Positions 1 through 7,960 of a DNA stretch of 64,000 nt are shown here, one piece after another. The DNA is from Pseudarthrobacter phenanthrenivorans. GTDB lineage: Bacteria; Actinomycetota; Actinomycetes; Actinomycetales; Micrococcaceae. Position 1 is the stretch's first letter, and every line of letters starts with the position of its first letter. Where the stretch lies: the NCBI RefSeq assembly GCF_000813845.1, contig NZ_JWTB01000013.1, forward strand, positions 1-64,000, given 5' to 3'. The translations under genes were made by a program, and so were the position numbers. The notes below the pieces were generated by a model. That model worked only from the letters and a program-made list of their open reading frames with translations, had not been told where the DNA came from and made no database searches.

Positions 1-21
1 ACGACAAGTACGCAGCAGTCG
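1..21. repeat. Truncated copy of the palindromic repeat at 1021-1080
   Basis: The first 21 bases of the window match one arm of the 1021-1080 palindrome at about 20 of 21 positions (ACGACAAGTAC-N-CAGCAGTCG). The other arm would lie outside the window. Together the two copies bracket the endonuclease-like gene. Confidence 0.6.
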
Positions 22-24
22 TTT

Positions 25-966
25 TTAAGATCCCCTTCGCCAGCCGGCCTGGGCCAAGGCAACAAGCACTTTGGCGGCGGCAGGCTTCGCGTCGTTGACC
101 ATGTGCCGCTTGGAGATCCTGACCTCAGTCCACCCCAACGCAGCGTACCGTTCGGATCGTGTGATGTCCCTGGCGATCTGACTGTCCTCGCCGTGGTGGT
201 CGCCCTCGTACTCGATTCCGATCTTGTATTTGCGGTAGGACAGGTCCGGCTCATGATGCCTGGTGCCATCCTCAGTAATGATCGGCACATTCAGCTCCGG
301 TTCGGGCAGGCCCGCGCGGACAATCGCGAGCCGGAGCAGGGTTTCCTGCGGTGAATCAGCTCCGACCCGAATGAGTGCCAGGGCCTCCTTCGCCTTCCGG
401 AGCCCCCGTTTGCCCCGGTGCCTGTCGATGGTCCGCTGCAGGTCCCTTGTGCTGCACAGGGGCATGTCCCGGCCCTCAAACTCCGGCCTGGGCACGCGGA
501 CGCAGGCATCCCCCATCACCACGAGCTCGTCGACGGACAGCAGCTCGGCCATGTCCAGCCAGGTCCGCGCCGGCGTTGTGACCGGAAGCCCGTCCATTGC
601 CGTGACTTCATCCCCGTACAGCTTCATGCGGTGCACGATGACGTGGGGCCGGTCCAGGTAGGCTGCGCCCTCGGGGCGTATGAGGTGGTAGACGTCGAAG
701 GCCTCATCCCGCCGCCGCTGCGGCAGTGAATGAAGCTCCGCGGCCGTAACGTGAGAGGCAGCACAAAGCTCGTTGACCTCGATGAAAGGACGGACCCGCG
801 CGCCCAACGCAAGCTCCGCCGTCGGGCCCTCCATCCTGATGCCCCTGCCACGGTATGCCAGCGATCCGTGCCGCCAGCGGCGTGGGGAGACTCCGGCAAC
901 CGAAGCGTCACTAAGAGTGAAGGGGCGTCCCCGGAGTTCCTCCGGCAGCGGCTGTGGAGTCTTCAT
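25..966 (-). CDS. AbiEi/DUF559-type endonuclease-like protein
   Basis: A 313-aa protein with an N-terminal segment resembling the winged-helix of AbiEi-type antitoxins (about residues 10-40, consensus A-G-V-S-x-x-R) and a C-terminal Vsr/DUF559-like nuclease fold at about 239-290. Visible nuclease landmarks are EPD near 239, IEYEGDHH near 250-258 and a following R-x-x-x-L-x-x-x-G-W-x-E-V-R block. The frame extends upstream to a GTG at 996, but the ATG at 966 is preferred because homologues normally start near the PFTLSDA segment. No clear Shine-Dalgarno is visible at either start. The family is common in Micrococcaceae and its function is unsettled: antitoxin-like regulator, repair nuclease or selfish nuclease are all possible. 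No toxin partner is encoded alongside. Confidence 0.7.
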   Translation of the reverse strand: MKTPQPLPEELRGRPFTLSDASVAGVSPRRWRHGSLAYRGRGIRMEGPTAELALGARVRPFIEVNELCAASHVTAAELHSLPQRRRDEAFDVYHLIRPEGAAYLDRPHVIVHRMKLYGDEVTAMDGLPVTTPARTWLDMAELLSVDELVVMGDACVRVPRPEFEGRDMPLCSTRDLQRTIDRHRGKRGLRKAKEALALIRVGADSPQETLLRLAIVRAGLPEPELNVPIITEDGTRHHEPDLSYRKYKIGIEYEGDHHGEDSQIARDITRSERYAALGWTEVRISKRHMVNDAKPAAAKVLVALAQAGWRRGS

Positions 967-1020
967 CGATCCATGACAGCAGAATCCAGGCAACACCCGC
1001 AGAAGTTATCCACACCCTCA

Positions 1021-1080
1021 ATCGACTGCTGAGTACTTGTCGTTTTGAGGCCCGAAAACGACAACTACTCAGCAATCGAT
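1021..1080. repeat. 60-bp near-perfect palindrome flanking the endonuclease-like gene
   Basis: Two 26-nt arms (1021-1046 and 1055-1080) match at 24 of 26 positions around an 8-nt loop (GAGGCCCG). It starts 4 nt past the stop codon of the DUF503 gene, so it may also act as a terminator. A near-identical arm lies at positions 1-21. Confidence 0.85.
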
Positions 1081-1083
1081 GAG

Positions 1084-1377
1084 TTAATCCTCGCTGTGCA
1101 GCTCACGTTGGCGCGCGCTGAGCAGCTCAAGCTCGGGGCGGCCGGCCACGAAGCGTTCGACGGCGTCGAGCACCTCCACGAGGTGCCTGCGGTCAGCTGC
1201 CACCAGCCCCACCCCCAGCTTCGTGCGCCGGTACTGGTTCTGGTCCCCCACCTCAGCGACGGAGACCTCGAAACGGCGTTTCACGTCAGCAACGAGCGGC
1301 CGCACGACCGAGCGTTTCTCCTTCAGGCTGTGCACGTCGCCCAGAAGAATGTCGAACTCGATCCAGCCGATCCACAT
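1084..1377 (-). CDS. DUF503 family protein (YlxP-like)
   Basis: A 97-aa protein matching the DUF503/YlxP family in length and in the conserved LKEKRSVV segment at about 18-25, followed by the typical beta-rich part with G-D-Q-N-Q-Y-R-R-T-K-L-G. YlxP members are often found near rbfA and infB and are suspected ribosome-maturation factors, but no activity is established. It is the last gene of a four-gene minus-strand operon and starts 15 nt after the stop of the monooxygenase-like gene. Confidence 0.85.
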   Translation of the reverse strand: MWIGWIEFDILLGDVHSLKEKRSVVRPLVADVKRRFEVSVAEVGDQNQYRRTKLGVGLVAADRRHLVEVLDAVERFVAGRPELELLSARQRELHSED

Positions 1378-1392
1378 GGCACTGGCCCTTGG

Positions 1393-1713
1393 TTATTCGA
1401 TGGTGAGTTCACCCATGAGGTCCCACCCGTCGCCGTCGAGCTGCCGGCTGATGATCCTGGGTGTTTCGGCGAGGGCCTGCGGCATATCCGCCATGGCCTT
1501 CTGGAAGTGTGCGCTGTTGACGTGGTCGCCGGCGGCATCGTCCTTGAAGGCCTCCACCAGGACGTACTCGTTGGGGTCGTCGAGGCTGCGGGACCAGTCG
1601 AACCACAGGTTGCCTGGCTCCTGCCGGGTGGCTTCGGTGAAGTCCGCCACCAGGGCCGGCCAGCGCTCGGCCCACTCGGGCTTGACCTTGAACTTGACGA
1701 CGATAAAGATCAC
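1393..1713 (-). CDS. Putative quinol monooxygenase (ABM domain)
   Basis: A 106-aa single-domain protein of the antibiotic biosynthesis monooxygenase fold (ferredoxin-like alpha/beta). Visible features are the N-terminal strand FIVVKFKVKPE, the N-L-W-F-D-W-S segment near 35, VLVEAFKDDAAG near 51-62, and the H-V-N-S-A-H-F motif near 64-70. Relatives such as YgiN oxidise quinols without a cofactor, and the substrate here is unknown. Its start overlaps the stop of the DUF1990 gene by 4 bp, indicating translational coupling. Confidence 0.85.
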   Translation of the reverse strand: MIFIVVKFKVKPEWAERWPALVADFTEATRQEPGNLWFDWSRSLDDPNEYVLVEAFKDDAAGDHVNSAHFQKAMADMPQALAETPRIISRQLDGDGWDLMGELTIE

Positions 1714-2264
1714 TGGGATGTTCCTTCCGCGGCGAGACTGCGTGCCCCTTCAATGTACCGGGAAGTAACGTGGCGCTGCGCCGCGCGGGTGACCACACCG
1801 CCGGCGGCGTAGAACCAGTTGGCTGGCCTGCTGAACGCCCGGATCCGCAGCCACACTTCCCCCTGGCCGTTGATCTCCACTTCGAAGGACTCCTCCCCGC
1901 GGGCGGGATGGCCGGGCAACGTTCCGTAGCCGAAGCCGGCGGATTGGGGAACACCGTCCGGCAGGGGTTCGTGCACCCACACCACCTGGCAGGGGGCGGG
2001 CAGGCGGAACGGCCCGACGCCGAATCCGCTCACCACGCGCGCCCCGGGCACCGCCCTGGGTGAATCGGCGCGGACCCGGAGCCCTGCCCGCCGCTGCAGC
2101 TCCCAGCCCAGGATGCCGTCAGCAACCCGCCGGTAGAGGTCCAGTCCGTTCCCCAGCCGGGCCTCCTCGAGGACGCGGCTGTACCCTTCCGGGGCGAGGC
2201 CGTGTTCTGTGCCGCCCACGTCCGGGTAGTCCAGCCCGGCCTCCGTCTGTTCCCTGTCAGTCAT
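1710..2264 (-). CDS. DUF1990 family protein
   Basis: A 184-aa protein of the DUF1990 family, recognisable from the W-E-L-Q-R-R-A-G-L motif near 53-61, the V-V-W-V-H-E segment and the F-G-Y-G-T-L-P-G-H-P-x-x-G-E-E-S-F block typical of the group. The biochemical role is unknown. It overlaps the preceding MmcQ/YjbR gene by 8 bp and the following ABM gene by 4 bp, so it belongs to the same operon. Confidence 0.85.
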   Translation of the reverse strand: MTDREQTEAGLDYPDVGGTEHGLAPEGYSRVLEEARLGNGLDLYRRVADGILGWELQRRAGLRVRADSPRAVPGARVVSGFGVGPFRLPAPCQVVWVHEPLPDGVPQSAGFGYGTLPGHPARGEESFEVEINGQGEVWLRIRAFSRPANWFYAAGGVVTRAAQRHVTSRYIEGARSLAAEGTSQ

Positions 2265-2670
2265 TGCGGCCTGCCCTTTCGAACCGCGCCCAGCCCAGTT
2301 GCTCCTGCTGTTTCCGGCTCAAGCCGGACACCACCAGGTCGTACGAGTCCTCCACCATGTCGCGGATCATCCCATCCGGCAGCGAGCCGTCCAGACGGAC
2401 TCCGTTCCAGTGGGTCTTGTTCATGTGCCATGCGCCGGTGATCGCGGGATGGACCGCGCGCAGCTGAACCGCCAGGGCCGGCTCGCACTTGAGGTTCACG
2501 TAGAAGTCGTCTTTGTCCATGGAGGACAGGGCAAACAATTTTGCCTCGTGGCGGGCTCCACCGGCGGTGCTGGCGCGGACCTTGAAGACCGAAGTCTCGG
2601 GTCCGAAGGGAAAATCCTCGTATGCGCCGGGAAACGAAAGGCAGATCCTGCGCAGCGCATTTGGGTCCAT
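2257..2670 (-). CDS. MmcQ/YjbR family protein
   Basis: A 137-aa protein with the MmcQ/YjbR signature: the opening L-x-F-P-G-A-Y-E-D-F-P-F-G region, the V-F-K-V strand, the K-L-F-A-L block and the central H-M-N-K-x-H-W-N motif near 88-95. The fold resembles double-wing DNA-binding proteins, but no target is known. It is the first gene of the operon running to DUF503. A -10-like TAGGCT ends 6 nt before the ATG, so the mRNA is probably leaderless. It is divergent from the oxygenase at 2716. Confidence 0.88.
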   Translation of the reverse strand: MDPNALRRICLSFPGAYEDFPFGPETSVFKVRASTAGGARHEAKLFALSSMDKDDFYVNLKCEPALAVQLRAVHPAITGAWHMNKTHWNGVRLDGSLPDGMIRDMVEDSYDLVVSGLSRKQQEQLGWARFERAGRND

Positions 2671-2676
2671 AAGGGA

Positions 2677-2682
2677 AGCCTA
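2677..2682 (-). promoter_or_regulatory. -10 element of the MmcQ operon
   Basis: TAGGCT on the minus strand is separated from the ATG at 2670 by 6 nt (TCCCTT). No Shine-Dalgarno fits in that gap. Confidence 0.6.
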
Positions 2683-2703
2683 TAAACAGGACCTGCCCGG
2701 TGC

Positions 2704-2709
2704 TAGTCT
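2704..2709 (+). promoter_or_regulatory. -10 element of the 2OG-Fe(II) oxygenase gene
   Basis: TAGTCT lies 6 nt before the ATG at 2716. The GAGG in that gap touches the start codon and is too close to serve as a normal ribosome binding site. Confidence 0.55.
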
Positions 2710-2715
2710 GCGAGG

Positions 2716-3753
2716 ATGTCACGCGATCAGGGAGCCATACCTGTTCTGGATCTGAGTTCCGCACGGCAGCCCTACGGGACTTTCAGTTCCGGGTTTATCG
2801 AGCAACTGCGGCATGCCACCCACGATGTCGGGTTCTTCCAGGTCACGGGATATGGCGGACGGCCGGGCCAGGCAGAGCACCTACTGGACATCGTCCGGCG
2901 CTTCTTCGACCTGCCGCTCGAGGAGCGGCTGAAGCTCGACAACCGCTTGTCTCCCCACTTCCGCGGCTACACCCGCATGGGCACTGAGGTGACGCAGGGC
3001 CGGGCAGACGCACGGGAACAGATCGACTATTCGCCGGAACGTGAACCGGTCAGGGACTATCCCGCGGACCAGCCCTACTGGCTTCTGCAGGGCCCCAACC
3101 TCTGGCCTGACGACGCCTTACCCGAGCTGAAACCCGCGGCCATGGAATGGGCGGACCTCATGTCCGAGGTAGGGATGGAACTCCTGCGCGCCATCGCAGT
3201 GTCCCTGGAGTTGCCGGAGGACTACTTCGACGAACCCTTCCAGGGCACTCCCGCCTGGATGGGCAAGCTGGTGCACTATGTGGGTGGGGTGGTGGAGGCG
3301 GCCGGAGACCAGGGCGTCGGGTCGCACGCGGATTACGGATTCGTGACCCTCCTGCTGCAGGACGAAGTGGGCGGCCTCGAGGTCCTGCCGCCGGGCACCA
3401 GCCAGTGGCTGCCCGTTGAGCCGCTCCCGGGAGCCCTGGTGGTCAACCTTGGCGAGATGCTGGAGGTGGCCACGGAGGGATACCTTGCCGCCACCATCCA
3501 CCGCGTGCAGGCCCCGCCGCCGGGCGTGGACCGGTATTCGGTTCCGTTCTTCTGGTCGCCCCGCCTCGACGCCGTCATTAAGCCCGTCCCGCTGGCGCCC
3601 GGGCTGAAGGCAGCGGCCCGTGGCATCACCGACGATCCCAACAATCCGCTGCTTGCGTCATTCGGCCTCAACATGCTCAAAGGACGGATGCGGGCGCACC
3701 CGGACGTCACCGAACGGCACTATCCGGACATGGTGAAGGGCCGGACCCGGTGA
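2716..3753 (+). CDS. Isopenicillin N synthase-family 2OG-Fe(II) oxygenase
   Basis: A 345-aa non-haem iron dioxygenase. The N-terminal DIOX_N region (about 5-120) has I-P-V-L-D-L and G-F-F-Q-V. The catalytic double-stranded beta-helix carries the iron ligands His204 and Asp206 (in SHADYG) and His262 (in TIHRV), and the RYS motif at 273-275 for the 2-oxoglutarate carboxylate. All key residues are intact, so it should be active. The substrate cannot be read from sequence; relatives include hydroxylases and ethylene-forming-type enzymes. It stands alone, divergent from the MmcQ operon. Confidence 0.9.
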   Translation: MSRDQGAIPVLDLSSARQPYGTFSSGFIEQLRHATHDVGFFQVTGYGGRPGQAEHLLDIVRRFFDLPLEERLKLDNRLSPHFRGYTRMGTEVTQGRADAREQIDYSPEREPVRDYPADQPYWLLQGPNLWPDDALPELKPAAMEWADLMSEVGMELLRAIAVSLELPEDYFDEPFQGTPAWMGKLVHYVGGVVEAAGDQGVGSHADYGFVTLLLQDEVGGLEVLPPGTSQWLPVEPLPGALVVNLGEMLEVATEGYLAATIHRVQAPPPGVDRYSVPFFWSPRLDAVIKPVPLAPGLKAAARGITDDPNNPLLASFGLNMLKGRMRAHPDVTERHYPDMVKGRTR

Positions 3754-3757
3754 AGCG

Positions 3758-4183
3758 CTAAAGGTTGTACTTCCAGGCAACCTGGGCAGGACAGGCGTTG
3801 GCCACCACGTCCAGGCCTGCCGCCTTGGCGCGTTCCACCGCGGCTTCGTCCATGACGCCCAGCTGCATCCATACCGCCTTTGCCCCGACGGCAATGGCCT
3901 GGTCCACCACCTCGCCCACTTTCTGCGAATTCACAAAGCAGTCCACGACGTCGATGGGCTGCTTTTCCGCCGGGATGTCACCGAGGGTGCGGTACCCGGT
4001 TTCGCCGTGGACGGCATCCCCGCGGAGATTGACTGGAATGATCTCCATGCCCAACCTGTCACGGATGAACAGCGAGACGTCGTAGGCCGACCGCCACTCA
4101 TTGGTGGTCAGGCCGACGATGGCCCAGCGGCCTTTGGTCCGGAGGAGGCGTTCGATGACTGCGGGATCGTTCGTGTGGCCCAT
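3758..4183 (-). CDS. CoA-binding protein (YccU-like Rossmann protein)
   Basis: A 141-aa CoA_binding-domain protein with the Rossmann start W-A-I-V-G-L-T near 20-26, an I-I-P-V-N-L strand near 48-53, the I-D-V-V-D-C-F-V-N segment, and the W-M-Q-L-G-V motif near 105-110 followed by N-A-C-P near 128-131. Homologues bind CoA-type ligands and their role is unclear. It ends 4 nt after the convergent oxygenase stop. A -10-like TAGGCT sits 6 nt before its ATG. Confidence 0.87.
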   Translation of the reverse strand: MGHTNDPAVIERLLRTKGRWAIVGLTTNEWRSAYDVSLFIRDRLGMEIIPVNLRGDAVHGETGYRTLGDIPAEKQPIDVVDCFVNSQKVGEVVDQAIAVGAKAVWMQLGVMDEAAVERAKAAGLDVVANACPAQVAWKYNL

Positions 4184-4189
4184 GGGATC

Positions 4190-4195
4190 AGCCTA
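4190..4195 (-). promoter_or_regulatory. -10 element of the CoA-binding protein gene
   Basis: TAGGCT on the minus strand, then GATCCC, then the ATG at 4183: a 6-nt gap. Confidence 0.55.
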
Positions 4196-4255
4196 CGCTG
4201 CAACTTGTCCAACAACGCGGGCCCGCCCACGCGCACCCGTTTGGCTGGATACCGG

Positions 4256-5167
4256 CTATTTCGCCGGGACTGCGTTGGTGCGGCCATTCCCCGGGCCGTC
4301 GCCTTGTCCTGCACCCTGTGGCGGGCTCTGGGCTTGGCCTGCATTGTCCGCGGAGCCGGCATTCTGTGCCGGAGCCCCGGGGTCCAGTCCGCCTGCCGGA
4401 TTTGGTTCAGGCGTCCTGGCGCCACCCGGCACGGCGGGCGCACCGGTCCCCGCAGCGGCGCCGGTTCCAGCTGCCTCCGCAGGCGTTCGGTCACCTGTGG
4501 ACGGTCCCGCAAGATCCTTGCCGTTCCCGGTTGCGGCATCCATGGTGGAGGATGCGGCGGAGCCGGCCGCGCATGCTGCGGCGCCGGTGCCGGGGCCGTG
4601 CTTAAGCGGTCCGGCGCAAACCGGGGCGGCAGGCACGCCTGATGGATCCCGCAACAGCCGGAAGCCATGGCTCCCGGCGCGGACAGTGCCACCAGGCGCG
4701 GCTGCCGATGCGGCACCTGCCGGTTCTGCGCCGGCTGCCGGATCCGTGGCACGGTAGCCGGGGGCAGCGGGCGCCGCGGTGGCAGGCCTGTTCCATGGCG
4801 CCCATTCCTCCAGCAGGTGCTCCACGCCGTTGTTTCCGGAGACCGTGGAGGTCGCGGCCACCCCGCCAACGCCCAACCCCATCCCGGCCACCAGGACCAG
4901 GCCCAGGGCGGTGGGACGGTGACGGCGGCGCCGGCGGCGGCGGGCCAGCTCATCCCCGGGCTGTTTGGCGGGGGCAGGCTCTCCGGCCCTTGGCGCGTCT
5001 CCTGTTTGAAGCAGCGCCGCCAGGTCACCGGAAGGTTCCGGCGCCGGCAGGGCCGCCAGGGAGCCCAGCGAGAGCAGGACGCCGCGGAGTTCCACGTCCT
5101 GGCCGAGGCCTGCGTCCTGCAACATGCCATCGACACGGGTGGCGAGGTTATCGGAAGCGGATGTCAT
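4256..5167 (-). CDS. Membrane protein coupled to the sigma factor (possible anti-sigma factor)
   Basis: A 303-aa protein with a short cytoplasmic helical N-terminus (about 1-70), an arginine-rich stop-transfer stretch at about 76-83, one membrane segment at about 87-107, and a long extracytoplasmic tail dominated by Ala, Gly and Pro with few recognisable elements. It overlaps the sigma-factor stop by 4 bp, the usual arrangement for a sigma/anti-sigma pair. There is no zinc-binding HxxxCxxC anti-sigma motif, so the anti-sigma role rests on gene context and topology only. Two cysteines near 188-208 of the tail could form a disulfide. Confidence 0.6.
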   Translation of the reverse strand: MTSASDNLATRVDGMLQDAGLGQDVELRGVLLSLGSLAALPAPEPSGDLAALLQTGDAPRAGEPAPAKQPGDELARRRRRRRHRPTALGLVLVAGMGLGVGGVAATSTVSGNNGVEHLLEEWAPWNRPATAAPAAPGYRATDPAAGAEPAGAASAAAPGGTVRAGSHGFRLLRDPSGVPAAPVCAGPLKHGPGTGAAACAAGSAASSTMDAATGNGKDLAGPSTGDRTPAEAAGTGAAAGTGAPAVPGGARTPEPNPAGGLDPGAPAQNAGSADNAGQAQSPPQGAGQGDGPGNGRTNAVPAK

Positions 5168-5736
5168 GGCGCGAGATACTCCTTCACTGCCGCAAGGTCC
5201 CGGAGTTTCAATAGGGCGCGCCGCTGGAGCTGTTTCACGGCACCGGCACTCTTATTCATGGCCTCCGCTGTCTGTTCAAGCGTCAGGCCGCCCAGCAGGC
5301 GCAGCGACAGCACTTCGCGCTGGTCAGCGGGCAGTCCATCCAGGAGCCCCAGGACTTCCCCCGGCGAGATGCGTTGCAGGGCTTCGTTTTCCGCCGAGGT
5401 GTCCTCGCGCTGGTCAAGTTCCGGCTCGAACGGCAGCTTGGCGGGGCTCCGGCTCTGGCGTCGGTGGTCGTCCACCATCCGGGCGTGGGCAACGGAAAAG
5501 ATAAAAGTACGCAGACCGCCCTCCCCACCATGGACAGTGTCGAGCCGGGGCAGGACGGACAGGAACACTTCCTGCATCGCCGCCTCCGGATCCTCGACTC
5601 CCCGGGCCGTGAGATAACCCAATACCTGTGACGCATATGTCTTGTAGACGAGGCTGAAGGCAACGGTCCCGGTAACCGGCCGGTCCTGGGCCTCATCTTT
5701 CTGGGCATCGGTCACTGACGTAGGACTTTCCGTCAA
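5164..5736 (-). CDS. ECF-type RNA polymerase sigma factor
   Basis: A 190-aa sigma-70-like protein. Region 2 spans about 25-95, including the F-I-F-S-V-A-H-A-R-M-V-D-D-H-R-R segment that contacts the -10 element. Region 4 spans about 125-180, with the helix-turn-helix L-T-L-E-Q-T-A-E-A-M-N-K-S-A-G-A-V-K. The frame opens at a TTG (5736) lacking a Shine-Dalgarno. The GTG at 5715 has GGAAAG 10 nt upstream and is an equally good start, giving 183 aa. The gene leads a two-gene operon with the membrane protein at 4256-5167. Confidence 0.88.
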   Translation of the reverse strand: MTESPTSVTDAQKDEAQDRPVTGTVAFSLVYKTYASQVLGYLTARGVEDPEAAMQEVFLSVLPRLDTVHGGEGGLRTFIFSVAHARMVDDHRRQSRSPAKLPFEPELDQREDTSAENEALQRISPGEVLGLLDGLPADQREVLSLRLLGGLTLEQTAEAMNKSAGAVKQLQRRALLKLRDLAAVKEYLAP

Positions 5737-5788
5737 AAAAGGTGTTGGCTAGGCAGGCGTTCAGTACATCCGGAACGCTGCCCCCACT

Positions 5789-5802
5789 TTACCCTTCGGT
5801 AA
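5789..5802. other. Small inverted repeat upstream of the sigma factor
   Basis: TTACC-CTTC-GGTAA is a perfect 5-bp stem with a 4-nt loop, 53 nt upstream of the sigma-factor start. It could be an operator or a hairpin in the sigma mRNA leader. No confirming promoter was recognised. Confidence 0.35.
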
Positions 5803-5846
5803 CCACCGCCGCAGGTACCGCCACAAGCCCGCCGAAAGACAAAAGA

Positions 5847-5886
5847 GCCGGCCTGGAACGTGATGGGGGACAGGTTCCAGACCGGC
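5847..5886 (-). terminator. Terminator of the YegP-like gene
   Basis: On the minus strand, a 13-bp nearly perfect stem (GCCGGTCTGGAAC / GTTCCAGGCCGGC) is followed by the T-rich CTCTTTTGTCTTT, the pattern of an intrinsic terminator. It starts 36 nt beyond the stop at 5923. Confidence 0.75.
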
Positions 5887-5922
5887 ACTTCATAGAGGTA
5901 ATCGCTGCGCACCGCGAAAGGG

Positions 5923-6335
5923 TTACGCGTTTTCAAAAACTTTTTTGAAACCAGCTTTTTCGTTCGTCAGCGGGCCGCTGCCCGGGTCCACCGGGGTGCC
6001 GTCCCCTGCCGTCGCGGCACCTTCGCCAGGGGGAAGGTATGCAGCCTGCCGGGCATCCGTTCCTCGCCGCAGGCGGGCACGACGGCGGGGGGCACGTCGG
6101 CGGGTGCGTCGGCGCCGGCCAGGGGGACGGCCGCGGGACGGACCGGGGCCCCTGCGGGACAAAGATCCGTGACCAGGCCGGTCCCCGCGCATTCGCGCAC
6201 GGCGGCGATTCCGGCGGCGAGCGCCTGTTTGTCCTGGTACGGTCCGGAAACCGCCACCACGGCGCCATCCGGCGCCAGCAGCCGGAACCGGAAGAGGGAA
6301 TCAGCGTCAACGAATGCTTCGAATTTTCCGGCCAT
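5923..6335 (-). pseudogene. YegP/DUF1508-like gene with a probable frameshift near its 3' end
   Basis: The ATG at 6335 has a strong AAGGAAGGA ribosome binding site. The first 60 or so residues form one DUF1508 repeat (K-F-E-A-F-V-D, then F-R-F-R-L, then a G-I-A-A-V-R-E-C-A segment). Read straight, the frame ends at 5967 with 122 aa, but its last 30 residues are basic and unlike protein. The neighbouring frame, arginine-rich upstream, becomes protein-like from about 6050, ends in G-F-K-K-V-F-E-N-A at 5923, and places the stop near the terminator. A single indel around 6030-6060 would join them into a roughly 137-aa protein. A sequencing error cannot be excluded. Confidence 0.55.
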
Positions 6336-6450
6336 GACGGTCCTTCCTTGGGCACCAGGGGGTACCAAAGAGTCTGGCCGCGACGGCGGCGGCCCCACAA
6401 GGCCGTTCACGTTAAGCCTGTGTAAATTGCTTTCCACCCCGCCACGGCAA

Positions 6451-6483
6451 GCGGCAGGCCACCCGTGGAAGGTGGCCTGCCGC
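6451..6483 (-). terminator. Hairpin terminator after purA
   Basis: A perfect 13-bp inverted repeat (GCGGCAGGCCACC / GGTGGCCTGCCGC) with a 7-nt loop, starting 29 nt past the purA stop. There is no U-tract, as is common in high-GC actinobacteria. Confidence 0.7.
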
Positions 6484-6511
6484 CGTCGTGATCCTGCTGT
6501 GGAGGAGCGTG

Positions 6512-7801
6512 TCAGTCGTTGATGAGGTCGTTCACCACGATGGTCTGGTCCCGGTCCGGGCCCACACCGATGGCGGAGAACCGGGTGCCGGAGAGCTTCT
6601 CCAGCGCCAGGACGTAGTTCCGGGCGTTTTCCGGCAGGTCCGCAAGGGTGCGGGCACCGGTGATGTCCTCAGTCCAGCCGTCGAAGTACTCGAAGATGGG
6701 CTTGGCGTGGTGGAATTCGGTCTGCGTCATGGGCATCTCGTCGTGGCGTACGCCGTCGACGTCGTAGGCCACGCACACCGGGATCTGCTCGATGCCGGTG
6801 AGTACGTCCAGCTTGGTGACGAAGTAGTCCGTGAAGCCGTTGACGCGCGAAGCGTGGCGGGCCAGGACGGCGTCGTACCAGCCGCAGCGGCGCGGGCGGC
6901 CGGTGTTCACGCCGAACTCACCGCCGGTCTTTTGCAGGTAGACGCCCATCTCATCGAAGAGCTCCGTGGGGAACGGGCCGGCACCAACACGGGTGGTGTA
7001 GGCCTTGATGATGCCGATGGAACGCGAGATGCGGGTGGGGCCGATGCCCGAGCCCACTGAGGCGCCGCCGGCGGTCGGGTTGGACGAGGTGACGAACGGG
7101 TAGGTGCCGTGGTCGACGTCCAGGAAGGTGGCCTGGCCGCCCTCCATCAGGACCACCTTGCCTTCGTCCAGGGCGGAGTTCAGGACCAGGGTGCTGTCGA
7201 TGACCAGGGGCCGGAGACGCTCGGCGAAGGACAGGAAGTACTCCACGATCTCGTCCACCACCACGCTGCGGCGGTTGTAGACCTTGACCAGGAGTTCGTT
7301 CTTCTGCCGCAGCGAACCCTCCACCTTCTGGCGCAGGATGGATTCGTCAAAGACGTCCTGGACGCGGATGCCCAGGCGGGCCACCTTGTCCATGTAGGCG
7401 GGGCCGATGCCGCGGCCGGTGGTGCCGATGGCCCGGCTGCCCAGGAAGCGTTCCGTCACCTTGTCCAGGACCTGGTGGTACGGGGCCACCAGATGGGCGT
7501 TGGCGGATACCCGCAGCTTGGACGTGTCGGCACCGCGGGCCTGGAGTCCGTCGATTTCCTGGAAGAGTGCCTCCAGGTTCACCACGCAGCCGTTGCCGAT
7601 GATGGGGACGGCATTGGGGCTGAGGATGCCTGCCGGCAGCAGCTTGAGTTCGTACTTTTCACCGCCTACGACGACGGTGTGCCCGGCGTTGTTGCCGCCG
7701 TTGGGCTTGACGACGTAATCAACACGGCCGCCCAGCAGGTCGGTGGCCTTGCCTTTTCCTTCGTCGCCCCACTGGGCTCCTACGATCACAATTGCTGGCA
7801 T
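6512..7801 (-). CDS. purA: Adenylosuccinate synthetase
   Basis: Converts IMP and aspartate to adenylosuccinate with GTP, the first committed step to AMP. The 429-aa length equals the family norm. The phosphate-binding loop [11 protein letters not shown] is at 8-18, N-N-A-G-H-T-V-V follows near 38-45, and the [11 protein letters not shown] block is at about 127-137. The frame is open to 7951, but the ATG at 7801 is preceded by GGGGAGG and opens with the conserved M-P-A-I-V-I-V-G. It is monocistronic, with a hairpin terminator downstream. Confidence 0.98.
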   Translation of the reverse strand: MPAIVIVGAQWGDEGKGKATDLLGGRVDYVVKPNGGNNAGHTVVVGGEKYELKLLPAGILSPNAVPIIGNGCVVNLEALFQEIDGLQARGADTSKLRVSANAHLVAPYHQVLDKVTERFLGSRAIGTTGRGIGPAYMDKVARLGIRVQDVFDESILRQKVEGSLRQKNELLVKVYNRRSVVVDEIVEYFLSFAERLRPLVIDSTLVLNSALDEGKVVLMEGGQATFLDVDHGTYPFVTSSNPTAGGASVGSGIGPTRISRSIGIIKAYTTRVGAGPFPTELFDEMGVYLQKTGGEFGVNTGRPRRCGWYDAVLARHASRVNGFTDYFVTKLDVLTGIEQIPVCVAYDVDGVRHDEMPMTQTEFHHAKPIFEYFDGWTEDITGARTLADLPENARNYVLALEKLSGTRFSAIGVGPDRDQTIVVNDLIND

Positions 7802-7954
7802 GGGATCCTCCCCCATTCGTTCGGACTGCCCGCGTCCAGCCACCAGGTGGCGGGCCCGTGCAGCGCCGTTCATGAGAATGCCCCGAACAGACCGGCCTTC
7901 GCCAGGCCGCGTTGCGGCGCAGCGACGCAAGAGTTCGGGGGCTCTTACCACCCA

Positions 7955-7960
7955 AGTTTA
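7955..7960 (-). promoter_or_regulatory. Candidate purA -10 element
   Basis: TAAACT on the minus strand about 154 nt upstream of the purA ATG, with a weak GCTGGA-like -35 region 17 nt further up. The implied leader of about 150 nt has no purine riboswitch signature I can recognise. Confidence 0.4.

Noticed and set aside
25..966. Complete toxin-antitoxin pair
   Set aside because: No AbiEii-type nucleotidyltransferase toxin is encoded next to the AbiEi-like gene, so a classical AbiE system cannot be claimed.
1045..1812. 255-codon plus-strand open frame
   Set aside because: It runs antisense to the DUF503, ABM and DUF1990 genes, which have clear domains and operon overlaps. It is a high-GC shadow.
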